A DNA stretch of 64,000 nucleotides, from the NCBI GenBank assembly GCA_024305405.1, contig JAKNDB010000110.1, positions 3,162,001 through 3,226,000 of the forward strand, in the 5' to 3' direction. This DNA is from Dirofilaria immitis. Taxonomy: Eukaryota > Nematoda > Chromadorea > Rhabditida > Onchocercidae. Position numbers and translations under genes: made by a program. Below the pieces are notes generated by a model, which was not told the origin of the DNA, made no database searches, and saw nothing but the letters and a program-made list of their open reading frames with translations. Of this stretch, positions 37,386 to 50,794 are shown one piece after another (position 1 is the stretch's first letter; each line of letters starts with the position of its first letter).

Positions 37386-39826
37386 TTTGTCGGAAATTGA
37401 AAATCCTTTTCCACGTAAGCTCTGTAACTATTTGCCAACACGACGGACGCATATTTCGAATAATCATTTTATAACGTACTTTCAAATCTGCAGAGAGACA
37501 TTTAGTCATGGAAGTAATTTTATACTTCTTTCAGTATTGCTTCTAATATGCAAAATTGTTCAGCTATAGGATACAGTTTAATGAGGTAGTTAATTTTTTT
37601 ATTCTATTTTTTTAAATAAATTGAAAGATGATAAAAATTTTGGAACAAACGATATATTCGGCTATAGGAATATATAAAATGGAACAATAGAGCTAACCAG
37701 GAATCTGATCAACTTAGTCCATTAAATATTTCAAAGAAAATTTCGCATTTGGTTCCTAGCCACAGGCTATATTTAATAGAGGAAGACAATCTCAGCAATA
37801 AATGTGCTGTAAAGAAAGAGCTGCTGGCTGCAAGAGGAACGAGGTATCTGAATGACAATTTTATAACAATCCTAACAAGAGCAATTCTCGTCTTTTCACA
37901 GATCACCGATTGCCCTATATTTTGGATGGCTAATCGGCCAGCGACATTCCTTAAAAATACAACTAAATATTCCAACTACACATTGCCATCATACATCAAC
38001 GGAATATTCATGAGCAGATTGTGTCATTATGGACAAGTAGATGTCATTCTCTAATCTAGAAACATTATGAGAATAAAAAAAAAAAAAAAAAAAACAACAT
38101 TGCCATTTTTATATATCTTTCATCTATTCTTCGAAATTATTCGAATTTTATTTTGCATTTTCTTTCAAGCGCAATGCATTTGATCATCAAAAATATGAGT
38201 GCTCAATGGTATATTTGATAATATAAATTTATACTTTCTGCACACTAATCCGGGACACTATTCTTCGATTAAAAAATTCGTCAACTTTATGAATTCAATG
38301 TAGCTTGCAAAAATTGATTTCATTACCAAAACTATGTCGTGAATGATAAACCAGTTTGAAGCTTCAATTATCAATCTTATAGTCTGATAGTTGAATGCTT
38401 ATTTTATATCTGTTTTGTTTATTCATTAGCTTTTTGTCTTCCAAGCCATATATCTTATGGCGTAGCATTCCATAATGATCAAATATCGTTGCGAACAGAA
38501 TGGTAAATAATGGGAATATTAAAAACGATGAAATTCAGTCAGAAGAAAAAATACTAAGAATCTCGAGCACAGAGTCTTATACATAATTGAGTAGCATATA
38601 AATTATTAACATCTTCCATTAGCTTATGGATGTCGTGACCATAAGGTTCGTATCTTTTGGAATTATAAAAAATCAACAAATGAGTCAATTCATGTCTACC
38701 AATGATTTTAAGTCATCAATTTAAATTAGATAGTTCTCGAGTTTGATCTTCGCCAATAATCCCTTACATCAGCAATTAGTAACGAGATTAGATCGATCTG
38801 ACCAATCGTTATCAGTCTTAAGTATCACCAAATAATGCTTTCTAATCGAATATCAGTTTATATGATTTTTCAACTTCATAACTTTATTCAACAAGACTTA
38901 CTGAAAGTTGCAGTTTTTTACTTCTTTGCAGTAGAATACGGCTAATGACTTTAAACAGTTACTTATGGTGGATGAAAAATGAAATACGAATGTTAAAATT
39001 TATTGATAATAATAGAAAAACCAATGATGTATGCGTAAGAAATAAAAAATTTAGAGTGAACAAGTATATTGCCTAAGAGACTTTTAATTTTCGCAATTAG
39101 AAAAGATTTTTTTCACAGCACTGACATGAAGTGGAACATATCCTCTGTTTATAGAGAAATATGTTCATATACAATGTCCAAGCATGCTGCTTGGTATTTA
39201 CAAATGAAATAAATGTCCCATATTATCACACATTATGAAATGTACTACCAATTTTGATGCCATAAAATATTTGGTTATTTCTTTGTAGAATGGACAAAAA
39301 AATTATTCCACAACTAAGTAATCATGAAATCGGTAGTTAGACTATACTTCTGATAGAGGACATACGAAAACTATCACTGAAATCTTTCCTCGTACAATCC
39401 TGTAATAGATTTAAATATCGATATGCCTAATGTTTCTGAATAACAATAAGAAAAGAAATCCCACAAATTAAACTTTTTTCCTTTGTCTTATATATTAAAC
39501 ACTTCATAAATTAAACAATTTCAATCAGAAATCAATCACAAGTCTTCAAAAAAGCGAAACTTATTTCAAAGTTTTGCTTTATCTAACATCGTTAACAACA
39601 GTAAGTGCTATACTGAACATATTGCTCGGACCGGCTCATAATCTTAGGGTTAATTTCTAATCCAGAAATTGAAAAAGATGCCAAATTATCCAATTTTAGA
39701 CACAAATGGTCAGAAAGTTATTTGTTATCATAACGCAAAACAACGTCTAACTATTTTAACCAATATCGAGATCGATCCTTCACGTAAATAGAATTATATG
39801 GTAGTAGAATACCATGTTTCCTTCCA
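37386..39826. other. Intergenic, 5' flank of hedgehog-related gene
   Basis: About 2.4 kb with scattered 60-100 codon ORFs on both strands but no splice-consistent chain or familiar motif. A 20-base A run lies at 38076-38095. Sequence next to 37386 should hold the promoter or 5' UTR of the hedgehog-related gene; sequence next to 39826 is the 3' flank of UBC9. Confidence 0.5.
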
Positions 39827-41649
39827 TTAGTTATCTAACATCTGCCTCTGGACAACTTCCGCAGCAAACTGTTGTGCCTGACGTCGAACTCTCTTTTCGT
39901 ATTCTACTCTAAAACAGTAAAATAGCCATTTCAATTTGCAAAAATTTCTGAATGTTGAAATATACTATCCCTGAAATCAAGCAGTTTTATGAACCACACA
40001 TCGGCAATTCAATCTAAACTAAGAATCATGAAACTTTACCACGTCTGAATTTCTACAGACTTAGTAAAGTTTAACTAATAAATGAACAGGAAATTATAGG
40101 CACCTTTGCACTGTTCTACTCATTCACTCTAATTTGCGTACATAAAATTGCTCGCATCATCATACCTTCTCGAAACTAATGAATGAAAACTATTGGTTAT
40201 CTGTCAACCGAAATCAGGGAATATATCTAAAAATTTACTGACCTATTCTGACAATAAATTTGATAGGCATCAGCCTGCGCGGGATCTTCAACATTAGGAT
40301 TTGTTAGAAGGTCTTGAATACCAATCAGGAGTTGTCGTACGCTTACAGATGGTTTCCAGTCCTGAAAAAATTTAATATCGACAGCATGAAATTCATAATG
40401 ACTGCGGTAATAAATGGTCGAGTTGATAAATTTATGCAATTACTGCGATATTCCGGTAATTCACTTGAAAAAATAAACTTTTCCATTCAGATATTGTTCA
40501 CTATAATCTTTTAGTAAAGTAGAGTTGTGTTACAACAGTGAATCTATGAGTGTTTGTACAAGTTAGATGGTTTCTTTGATACAAATTAGTCCAACAAAAC
40601 TAAACTGTCTGAGTTCCTTTAACATAATTTAAAACTTGAAAAGGAAAAAATCTAAGTAATGGTAAAGTAAATGAAGAGTAGTTGATTGCTACAGTATCAA
40701 TAGGCACAATATATTAAATAAAATTTCTGTTATGATCTCTTTGACAGAGCTTTAGCTTTTTCGTCCTCAGTTAGAAATTTATTTTGCAGAAAAACATAAG
40801 TGGAAATCTATCATCACTGCTAGCTCTTTCCCGTGCACAAAAATCTCTCTTTTATACCTATCATGAAACATGTATTCACACACCATTTCGACTATATGAC
40901 CAGACTTATCACAAAACAAATAAATAAGACAAAGCTCTTTTGCGATATGCTCCGAATGAGATATTAACAAAAGAAATTTCCAAAATATTTCTAAAAAGTT
41001 CAACTTAACCTACATACTCTTAACACATAATAAGCAAACTTTAAAAGCTCAGGTGCTAAATAAACTTTAAAACTACCTTGTTCTCATCTAATAACGACAA
41101 ACAAACAGTTCCTGAAGGATACACATTTGGATGAAATAAAGGCGGATCGAATTTGCACTTCGGTGGTGTAGAAGGGTAATCATCTTTAAACTGCATCCTA
41201 ATCTGCAATGATGTCGTAAAATCAGTACCAGAATCATCTGGAAGACTTTGAATGGAAAGAGAAGTAAACTGAGCAATATTAGGCCTTCAGAAAAAACTCA
41301 AATAGCTACTGAATTCAATATTTCTTAATTAAATTCAAAGTGCAATCCATAACTAGAAGATAACAGAATATTCACTTTTAGTAACAAATAAGTCAGATCG
41401 AATAATAAGCACAGGATAAAAATTTCCACTAAATCAGATCTCCCAAATAGAAGTGAAAACAAAATTCGCCTTGTACAGACCGCCTTCCCATATAGTTCCT
41501 TTCTTGCCAGGAATAGCACACTCCCAGTTGAAAAGATTCCTTGTGCCATCAGGATTTGACGAAGGTTTCGCGATAAATCCAAACGGGTGGTTTTTCCTCC
41601 ATGCTTTTCGTTCTTCGGCTAAACGACCTGCGGCAATACCGCCAGACAT
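39827..41649 (-). CDS. ubc-9: SUMO-conjugating enzyme E2 UBC9
   Basis: E2 enzyme that takes SUMO from the SAE1/UBA2 E1 as a thioester and transfers it to substrate lysines, mainly in the nucleus. Minus-strand exons 41649-41470, 41202-41077, 40361-40243 and 39908-39827 join in phase without any frame break and give 168 residues (human 158; the extra length is a C-terminal tail ending QRQMLDN). Visible motifs: [72 protein letters not shown] with the active-site Cys, then [34 protein letters not shown] and [14 protein letters not shown]. Intron 1 begins with GC (complement of 41468-41469) after a conserved AAG codon. An acceptor-like ttatag ends eight bases before the ATG, suggesting trans-splicing. 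Identity is certain. Confidence 0.97.
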
Positions 41650-42399
41650 TTGTACGGCTATAATACTGCATTGTATAATAATTTCATTTCTCTCTGAGCC
41701 AAAAAAACCAAATAGTAAAATATCCTACATTAATAACAGCGAAGCAAGAGATAAAATTCCTACAACTCATACCTGTTCCATACCTTCTTGTTACTTTAAA
41801 AGTTATGAAACACAGCTAAAAGCATGCATACGAATAAAAAGGTAATGAGATAACTACCACTAGTAATCAGTAATCGACACAAACTTATCTATCTCAATCC
41901 AATATTCGAAATAGATCATTCACTAATTTTTTTCAGCAGTGATGCTTTCCGATCACTTAAAGCCAAATCGAAGAATTATGTGACCAACTTACATCTAATG
42001 ATACAAAACAATTTAAACGCTTCATGAACCCTCACACCCCCACAGAAAATCTAACCCGAATAACCACAGGCCGGGAACGCCAAACTTACAAGAAACAAAC
42101 AAAAGATAGGAATTCCACTCAGGAAAAGCGGAGTCATATAGGAGCACAATATCAGTAGTTAGCGATCACATTTGGATAGCATTTATCATTGATACAGTTA
42201 GCTACGTATCATGAGTGTTTAGTGTTCGCTCGATAGGGGTTTGTTGCTTGCTAATTATTGTAATTCTGCTTGACAAAAAGAATAATTATGCGAATAAAGA
42301 TGTTCTGCATTATTTATTGTATTCCCTCATGATTGGTTTCAATGCATGAAGTTATATTTGCATCAGTGAATACAGCAACATAGAAAACTGGAGATCGGC

Positions 42400-42521
42400 G
42401 AGCAGTAGTGATCTTTTTCATCTCTACATAAGTTCACATTCATTCTGATTTTATTTATTCGAGCAGTAGTGACCTTTTCCATCTCTACATAAGTTCACAT
42501 TCATTCTGATTTATTTGTTTC
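42400..42521. repeat. 61-bp tandem duplication
   Basis: Two adjacent copies beginning gagcagtagtga (42400 and 42461). They share tctctacataagttcacatt and cattctgatt and differ at only a few positions, plus one base in the terminal T-rich part. Confidence 0.85.
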
Positions 42522-42604
42522 AATATTCTGTACCTTTTATAAATTCTTTCCAAAGCAAAAGCTTCTGCTAGAACATCCAACATTAGCCATAAATGAATTA
42601 TCAT

Positions 42605-42678
42605 TGATTTTTAATGTCAGAACCACTATGAAAATTACCACTGATTTTTAATGTCAGAACCGGTATGACAGCATCGAT
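42605..42678. repeat. 37-bp tandem duplication
   Basis: tgatttttaatgtcagaacc occurs at 42605 and again at 42642, 37 bases apart, with diverged intervening sequence. It lies close to the 61-bp duplication, so this locality seems prone to slippage or unequal exchange. Confidence 0.7.
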
Positions 42679-43497
42679 TACGATGATGAAATCTGTATGC
42701 AAAACGTAGAGCCAGGTCTGATTCATGCGAAACATTAGAGAGACATTGAATGAAGAGTTAATAAGGGATAATATTGAAAAGATGAATGCTTCTAATTTCA
42801 CTGAAGATTATGAATCATGTCATGTTTTGTTGTTCTTATTGGTTTGACTATATCTTCTTAGCCTATGACCAGAATCTTACATTTCTTATTGGAATTTTTG
42901 AATGGTTTGGCTTATTTTACGCTGCGCACTTAGTTTTTTTTTTTGAAATCTATTATATCAACTTTGTTTGTGCCGAACTTGTTTCCTGATTGAATTGCTA
43001 AATTCATTTTTGTAAGTGTTGATGAGCTAATAATTTTATAGTAATTTCTCCTAGGAACACCTCCGATCTTATTACATGAAAAGCAAATAATTAAAAAAGA
43101 ATGTTTATAAGATTTATGTGATATCGGCATCGTCAGTCATTACTGCATCCTAATTTATTTAGATATTACCAAAGAAATATCACACTCAAAGATTCAGATA
43201 TGGTGAGAAAGATGACGGATGGCCATGAAATTGAAAATGAAATATTTTTACAATATATAGGACAGACGGTCAACGATAATTCGATCTCTATGAATAAATG
43301 ATTCCTTATTTTTCACTTGACTACTTGTATGGACTTCTTATGCTTTTTTTTTGTTGTAACTACTTCATTTCGTCCTTGAAAATGTGTGCTTATAATGCTT
43401 CTTTGCTTCATATTCACTATTATGATTACAGTTCTGACATTAAGCATGCACATTGTTGGTTTCCTGCAAAAGTATTTAATATTTTGATTTCAGCGGC

Positions 43498-44177
43498 ACA
43501 AAGTAAACCGTCTATGGAGCATTATCGTGTGCCACATTTTTTTATGAATGATTTGTTCCGTTATGCGAATGAAAATCAGTAACCGCCATACCGATGGTTT
43601 CTTATAGGATCTTGCCGTTCCTGGCCATAAATGTACGTTAATCCATTATAGACCAGCTACTCGCCAAATATTGCGAAGAGTTAGCCTTGTGCGGTCGTTT
43701 TCTATAGGTCTTCTAAACATTTATCTTTCTGGGAAATCTTAAATATCGGTGTCTCACCATCTCAAGAAAAACTGCGAGAGTTACAGGTAGAAGAAATGCA
43801 ATTGCCGCAAAAATGGTAATTTGATAATTAAGTTTTAAACATTACATATCTTTTACACGCAATAATGACATCTTTGCGAAAATTCAATGTGAGTTGTGTC
43901 ATCATAACGATTGGTAAAAACACTTTTTCTAGATGGCGCTTTTTGCACCTGCAAAGACAAATGTTTTAAAATCAAAGAGGAAGCAAGAGGATGACTTCAT
44001 CCTGATAGTAAACCAAGTGAGAGCTTTATCACTTGGTTTATTATGACTGACTTTCCTAGTTGGTTGAAAAAGTGGAAAGCTACAAGAAATCTGCAACACC
44101 CACAGACCATACCTCCTCCCATTGCTGGTTCCTACAACCTTTTAAAACCATACAAATTAGTAGAAATTCCTGCATAA
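43498..44177 (+). pseudogene. Possible decayed or error-broken coding sequence
   Basis: After an acceptor-like tttcag (about 43493), a frame reads QSKPSMEHYRVPHFFMNDLF and stops at 43582. The next 250 bases hold protein-like pieces in other frames (VPGHKCTLIHYRPATRQIL; VSPSQEKLRELQVEEMQLP). A later frame from 44044 reads MTDFPSWLKKWKATRN and ends ...NLLKPYKLVEIPA at 44177. Composition suggests real protein, but I do not recognise the family. It could be a pseudogene or another gene fragmented by the one-base losses seen elsewhere in this window. Confidence 0.3.
44009..44040. repeat. 12-bp perfect inverted repeat with 8-base loop
   Basis: taaaccaagtga and its exact reverse complement flank gagcttta. 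It sits within the coding-like debris. No terminator or protein-site role can be assigned. Confidence 0.8.
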
Positions 44178-45259
44178 AAGAAAGCAAAACAATGGAATCC
44201 TATTTTTAAATACGAAATTTTATTAAACATATAGTGCTGTACGTTTCTCATTTGAATAATCAGTGCTGTCATTCAAAATTTTTTTGTTCTAAAGTGAATT
44301 TTTCTTTAGTTCTCCTCAAAACATTGGCTGGAAGACCAAAACTTTGCCAACATTGGTTAAAATATTCACGGAAGAGTCGCTTAGATACCCTACCTATTAT
44401 TGATATTCTTTTCTGCTGTTTTATAGTACTAAATATGATTCGTGTTAGTAATATGTACATGAAGAAACCCTAATTTATTGAATCTCAATTACGGTAATGT
44501 CGTAGTGAAATACTGCAGCACTTTTTATAAGGAATAAGGAACTTTGTCAATTTTTTTTTGACATCTTTACTTCTATTATAGATAGTTTTATAAATTTCCG
44601 GAAACCTCGTCCAGTGATTCAAGTTCCTCAGTAGAATCTTTGACAGAGAAAATGGAAGTTCCGATCCATTAGTTCAACAGCAACAATATCCTCTTGTTTA
44701 GGACTCGTTCGAATATTTGAATTTTATGGTTCAAGAAAAATGTTTTATCGAAAAAAAAGATTTAAACAAAGGAATAGGCGAAATAAGTGATAATTGTCTG
44801 TCCCTGGCAAAGATATGTCGCAGTTCCATGTAATTAGTCAGGTCACTAAGAAAACTGCGCACCTCATTTTGCATAATCCTTCAGCGGAACAAATTTTGTT
44901 CCTATTGTTTATATATTTCCAAGTTCAAAATGTTTGAAACTTGTTTTTTCATTCGATATAATTTATAAATGATACAGGCGATGGCGGAGTGATTGTTAAA
45001 TGTAACAGGATGAGCATGGGAACAGCATAGAGGAAGAACGATAACCCGTGAACCAAAAAGGTAAAACGATGTTCAGTTTCAAGATGTGCATTGGATACAA
45101 ATACAAGCAATACTTTTTCTTATATAATGAAAATTATGGTTAATTTATGAATGAAGTGAATGGTATAATTAAAATTGAGACCTGAAATGTATATAAAGCA
45201 TAAAATATGAATTATCACCTAATTACGAAAAATAAAAAATTAGACCCAAGATAGTCCCG

Positions 45260-48007
45260 TCACATAATGATATCTGGTTCCGGAACATTTGTCGTTATTG
45301 CTTTGTGCGGTAATACTCTGGCACCGTTCAAGTATAATTCATCATTCACGACAACATCATCACCAATGACGCAGGTATTTTCAATTCGTACCCATTCACC
45401 GATTAAACACTACAAAACTAGGAAGGCGTTCATAAGAAGTTATATTTAGACGGTTTCATTACAATTCTTATATTTTGCTTGTTTTTAGCAAAGCATTAAA
45501 TAGTTACTTTTCTGCCAACAATACTGCCGTTGATCCAAGAATGAGTGCGCACCGTGCTGTCTGATAAAATGGTACAGTGACGCAAACATACGCCGTTTTC
45601 AATCTTTACTCGTGGTCCTATCACAACATTGGGGCCTGGATAGAGAATGTTTGGACTGGTAGAATGCATTCAGTAAAAATGTGCTTGAAAAATCGACTGA
45701 GAGCCTGACATAAACTTATCGCTCACATAAACGATGGATGAAAAGAACGGAATGGTACAGTGATTAATACTATGATTTTTATGGAAAAACAAAACAAAAT
45801 CAGAATCTTTAATGAAAACCTTAATTAATAATCAAAATAATTTAAAATAAACCTATTCTGCAATCACTACCGATAACTGCAGTTTCATCCACAATCACAT
45901 TACCATTTATATGACTACCCTGAGCTAGCATCGATGGCGAATTGTTGCGAAGGTGTTTCAAGTACGAACGCATACCTACAGTTAATAGAATAAAGTCAAT
46001 TAGTATGGAAAGAATAATTAGATTAAAATGTAATAATATCAAGGAAGAGATAAAAAGTAACAATGTTAGAGAAAAATGAAGAGGTTCTTGATTCAAAAAA
46101 GTGTGTATGAAACTGCGCACTAGCATTAAATTATTGTCAAACATGTCAACCACATAATCGCAAGCTGAAACAGAAGTGCAATAGAAATCCTGACCAGTTA
46201 AGAAATCTTTTGGCTGTCCTACATCCATCCAAAATCCAGCCAATTCATATGCATACAATTCTCCATATTTAGCCATTTCCGGAAAAATTTCTTTTTCAAT
46301 TGAAGTTGGGCGCAATGATATTCGATCCAGAACAGACGGAGAAAGAATGTACAATCCAGCGTTGATCTAAAACTATTTTTTTTGCTGCTGTATTTTCACA
46401 AGCAAAAGAAGGAATGAATCAATTTCAAAAATGTACAATTCTGAAGAAAGTAAAACCTTATTTCCAACATATTCCGCCGGTTTCTCAACAAAACTATCGA
46501 TTTTGCCAGTCTTTTCATTAAATACACAGACACCATATTTGCTTGGTTCTTCAACCTAAAAACACATTAACTGTTCAAAAACAAAACTTGACATAAAACT
46601 AATATTAATTAACGAAGTACCAGAAACTTCTCTTGACTGTTTTCATATTAAAAGATTATTGGAGAAACTTGTACACTTAAATAAAAAAAAAAAAACACCT
46701 TGGTTACGGCGATTGTCCCTTCATGACCATGCTTCCTATGAAACTCAATCATCTCGCGAAATGGAAATTCACAAATAATGTCGGAATTCAGCACAAAAAA
46801 CGGTTCATCGCCTTTAATCGATCTTTTATTAAGGCCAGTGGTCCAGCTGTACCTAATGGCTCTTCTTCCAGAGAGAAATCTACCTCGATGCCTAAAAATA
46901 TTATAAATCGAATTTTCATAAAAGAAAAACTATAACTTCAATAGAACTGTGCAAGTCATAAATCTTTAATCATTTTTATTCTTATTTTTAAATCGTTCAT
47001 CACCTTTAACTTCAGTAAAGATTTAAAGAACGCGACGCGATGTACCAAGCAAATTCTGAAGTAGTTTCTCTGTGTTTTGATTAAATAACCTACAACTCAC
47101 AGGACCTTTTTGAATGTAAAAACATAGAAAGAGTGATATTAATTTGATATTAATTCTAATTCCAACCTTACAGTTCTAACATGCTGCACTTTCCAATCTT
47201 ACGATTCATAGTAACGAAAGAACATATCGCTCAAACACATGCACATTGAAAAATTACTGGCATAAAGTACCAAGTTGGTCAGCGTGTTGTTTCATTTGTT
47301 GTTCCAAGAGTTCTGCACGATAGCTTACAGCCAGAATCACAAAGTCGACACCGGCAGCCACAAGTGCTTCCATCTATAAATCATAACAGTGAACTACATT
47401 GAAGTTAAGTTAAGTTATAACTTCGGCAATCTTCAATCTATGCTTTCGAAAAAGTTACAGAACTAAGATGTTTCTGTATCTGTCCACTATTTATTATTTC
47501 TCAGTCAAGTCTTCCCTATGATCAGCTGCAGTGCTGATAACTATTTATTATAAGAAAAATGAACCAAATTTTCTATAATTGAGATCATAGATAGGTATTA
47601 TAAATCATAAAATTTGATACTCCGACTTCAAGATCGTCACTTTAAGATCCTGTTACTTCGTACCGGATCCAAAAGTTACACTAAGTGGAGAATCTGCATA
47701 GCTAATTTCTGTCAACAAGAACAAAGCTTTTTAGGTAATTTTTGAATATTCCTAATTTACCAAATTGGGCGAAAATTGGTTTTTCATTCAGAATGCAGGC
47801 ATATACATAAAGATTACAAATTTAGGAGACAAAGAAATCTAGCAATTAGGTGACTTTAGCTATTTATTTCGAGAAGGAAAAAATTAAATCTTTCACCTGA
47901 TGAAGCATCATCGGCTTGTTGGCAAATTCCACGAGTGGTTTTGGTTGGGTAAGTGTTAACGGTCGTAATCTTGTGCCATATCCGCCAACAAGTATCACTG
48001 CCTTCAT
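45260..48007 (-). CDS. Mannose-1-phosphate guanylyltransferase, beta (GMPPB)
   Basis: Cytosolic enzyme that makes GDP-mannose from mannose-1-phosphate and GTP, the donor for N-glycans, O-mannose and GPI anchors. Minus-strand exons: 48007-47897, 47373-47271, 46891-46699, 46555-46457, 46366-46195, 45975-45853, 45635-45508, 45409-45260; about 359 residues, matching human GMPPB (360). The N-terminal nucleotidyltransferase domain has the signature [12 protein letters not shown] with [56 protein letters not shown] and [15 protein letters not shown]. The C-terminal left-handed beta-helix hexapeptides follow ([45 protein letters not shown]) to PEPDIIM. Exon 3 is 193 bases and must be 194: one base is missing at the AAAGG run 46811-46815. 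It supplies mannose for glycosylation generally, including the O-mannose glycans that LARGE extends. The start follows an acceptor-like cttacag by one base. Confidence 0.95.
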
Positions 48008-48008
48008 C

Positions 48009-48018
48009 CTGTAAGCCT
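48009..48018 (-). promoter_or_regulatory. Putative trans-splice acceptor before GMPPB start
   Basis: On the minus strand, aggcttacag is followed by a single G and then the ATG at 48007. A one-base 5' leader is only workable if the AG receives a spliced leader. Confidence 0.45.
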
Positions 48019-50642
48019 TCTCTCACTCTTTTAAATTCACATGATCGCATTTATTCCAAAGTTATGCTAAATGATAGACACGAATCTAAACATCTGATGA
48101 TCACTGCAAGACTATTAGAGGAAGAAAGAAAATTAGTAAAGCGAAGAGACGGATAGTTATGCGTGAGTTAGTAGTGGAATCTGAGTTACAGCCTAGTCTA
48201 GTATTCGTAGAAAGGAAATGAAACTAAGCAAAATGTTATTTTTCGAATTTTCGATTATAAAAGTCGTAATACTTCTCTATTTTGATCGAATATCGCTATA
48301 ACATTGTTGATTTATATCTCGGTTACATATAAAAGTGCTTGAATCAATACTCCGACATTGTACATTAAATATGATCTGAAGGACAGTACTGATCACTGAA
48401 AGCCAATAATTTATTGAATTCCATATTAAATATAATAAATGATAAGAATCAGCTCAAAAATTAGCTCTTATGTGTGCATGAACACAATTATATCAGCATG
48501 ACGTGCTTATTATTTCCTGTTAATCATCGAGCAAATAATATCACGTGTCGGAACGAACCTATTAGAGGATGTGAGTTAATGTTTTGTGGTATGCGTAAAC
48601 CAAAGCAAGTAAGGACAAGAATGGACACTTTCCCTTGCATAATGCCAAGCAAAAAATGAAATTACAACTCCAACCGGCAGTAAACTTCAATATGCTCCAG
48701 AAGCAATCATGTAAAATACGTCACACAATTACGGTATGTTTGTCTCGAGACACGTGTGATTAATTATAGCTTAAAGTTTGTATTTCTTTAAAAAAAAAGT
48801 TGAAGACTGAAAATTATGCAATATGTATCTGCAATCAATATATTCGATACATAGTGGGATCGGGTGTCTTTCCATAAAATCTGATTTGTGAGGTTATTTT
48901 ACCATAGATGTATCGTATCAGGGAACTGCTGAAGATGCGTTTTGCAGTACGTGATGCATGTAGCGAATGCAGTATGCGCTGCAGTGATAGCTATCATTGC
49001 GAACAATGAATGAATTACGATGAGAATGCCCGGAGGAATGTCGGTGGTACCTGTTGGAAACGGGTCCCTGCTCTCCTTTTCCTGCAAGATTCACTTTCTT
49101 ATATCCAGTTCGCCATTTATCCCATGTCATCTCTCTCGCGTCAGATTTCGTCCCCTTCCTATCTTTTGCCTTTCACTCTGTCTACACTTCGCAAATTCAT
49201 TATCAGTTTTAGGAGAAATGTAGGGTGGATTGACCCCTTTCACTTTCGTTCTCAATCCCCAATAAGTAGCACCCCACCGTACAACTGTCAAATTGGAGGT
49301 GATTGAAGGATGAAGTTGCCGCAACCAGTCGACCTCCATTATCCATGCAAAGTTACGGACGGTCTATCTGGACATTTAACCGCTTCCAATTTTGTAAACG
49401 TTTCTGCCTGCTGGCGATATATTATTCCTTGACATGCAAAATAACACATATCCATGAACCGCCTTTCCTGCCCTTTCTTTCCTTTCTCGCTTCTGAATTT
49501 CAGCAGTTCTGGAAATTTACCCATGATATTCTGAACGAAATAATAAATAGATATGCTTTTATGCTATAAACTGCTAGACGAAAAAGTTGAGGATGCTACT
49601 CGCTGGTAAGAGTATATCTTCGTGAATATCATCAAGAAAATTCTGGATAAGAAGTCAAATAGATGATATTGCTGTGATTGAATCAAAAAAGAGTGCATAT
49701 GCATACACATACATATTATTTGAAGTCTACGGAAGGCACTAAACCCGAGTGGGCATCTATTGAACTGCACTCTGAGAAAATGTACACTACAATGCGTATT
49801 TTCCTTGGAAAAGTGGAGGGTGTAGTTGATGGAGGGATCTGTGATGTGCCGTTGCCGGTAGGACCGCCTGCCTTATGCCGACCGATCATGGCCTATATTC
49901 CCCTACGGCACTTTCACTTTTCACGACTCACCCCGACACAGCAAGATCACGGATTTGCTGCTCTCAGGACCCGATCCTCACCGGTTTCACCCTCTCCCAT
50001 CAGTCCTCTTCCCTCCTTTCCCTTTCCCTTTCATTTTTCTCCTCCACGTGTTTACCGTCCACAATTACATTAATATATATTACTATTATTTAGTTTGGTA
50101 TTCTTTAGCACTTCCGCCCTTCTCTCTTTTAATAATCTGTATCACCTCAGCTTTATAGTTATCAGCATCTACTTTTACCTGAAGTTTTTTATCCCACTCA
50201 TCTAAACTTTCCGAACATAGTTCAACGCCGAAATTCATAGATTAACATGAATTGCTGTTTTCTTTTAAATGTGATAATAAAGCAATAAAGAAGGGAAACA
50301 TATTTATTGCTTATAGTTTATTTTACAAATTTTCATAACATTTCATTTCCATTGTTCCTTCATCATTCATTGATAAAATTCATTGACATAGGGCTTTTGT
50401 CATTAACAAAAAATAATATGAAGCAGAGATTTGTTCTTATTTGTTTCTAGTGTCATGTAAGGCAGCTAATCATAAACTTATTAGTAAAATGAAAGAGTTA
50501 TAAAAGGTTATTTCCTTGGATTTCCAGTGAAAACAGGATGCGATGAATTTGTTCGAGAATGCATTCATAAACGATACCAAATTGTCTCCCAAACCTATCT
50601 ATATATACAACATTTTATGCCATTTCACACGATAATAATAAT

Positions 50643-50704
<62 letters not shown>

Positions 50705-50733
50705 AATGACGATGATGATGATGATTGTGATGA

Positions 50734-50794
<61 letters not shown>

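Larger units (their letters stand above)
41650..45259. other. Intergenic with local duplications and coding-like debris
   Basis: No intact gene was found. It contains two short tandem duplications (42400-42521 and 42605-42678), a 12-bp hairpin (44009-44040), and a stretch around 43498-44177 where several frames carry protein-like segments (listed separately). The part next to 45259 is the 3' flank of the GDP-mannose pyrophosphorylase gene. Confidence 0.5.

Noticed and set aside
48899..50158. Cluster of overlapping 60-130 codon ORFs on both strands
   Set aside because: The region is locally richer in G+C, which lengthens random ORFs; no frame has family motifs or splice-consistent neighbours.
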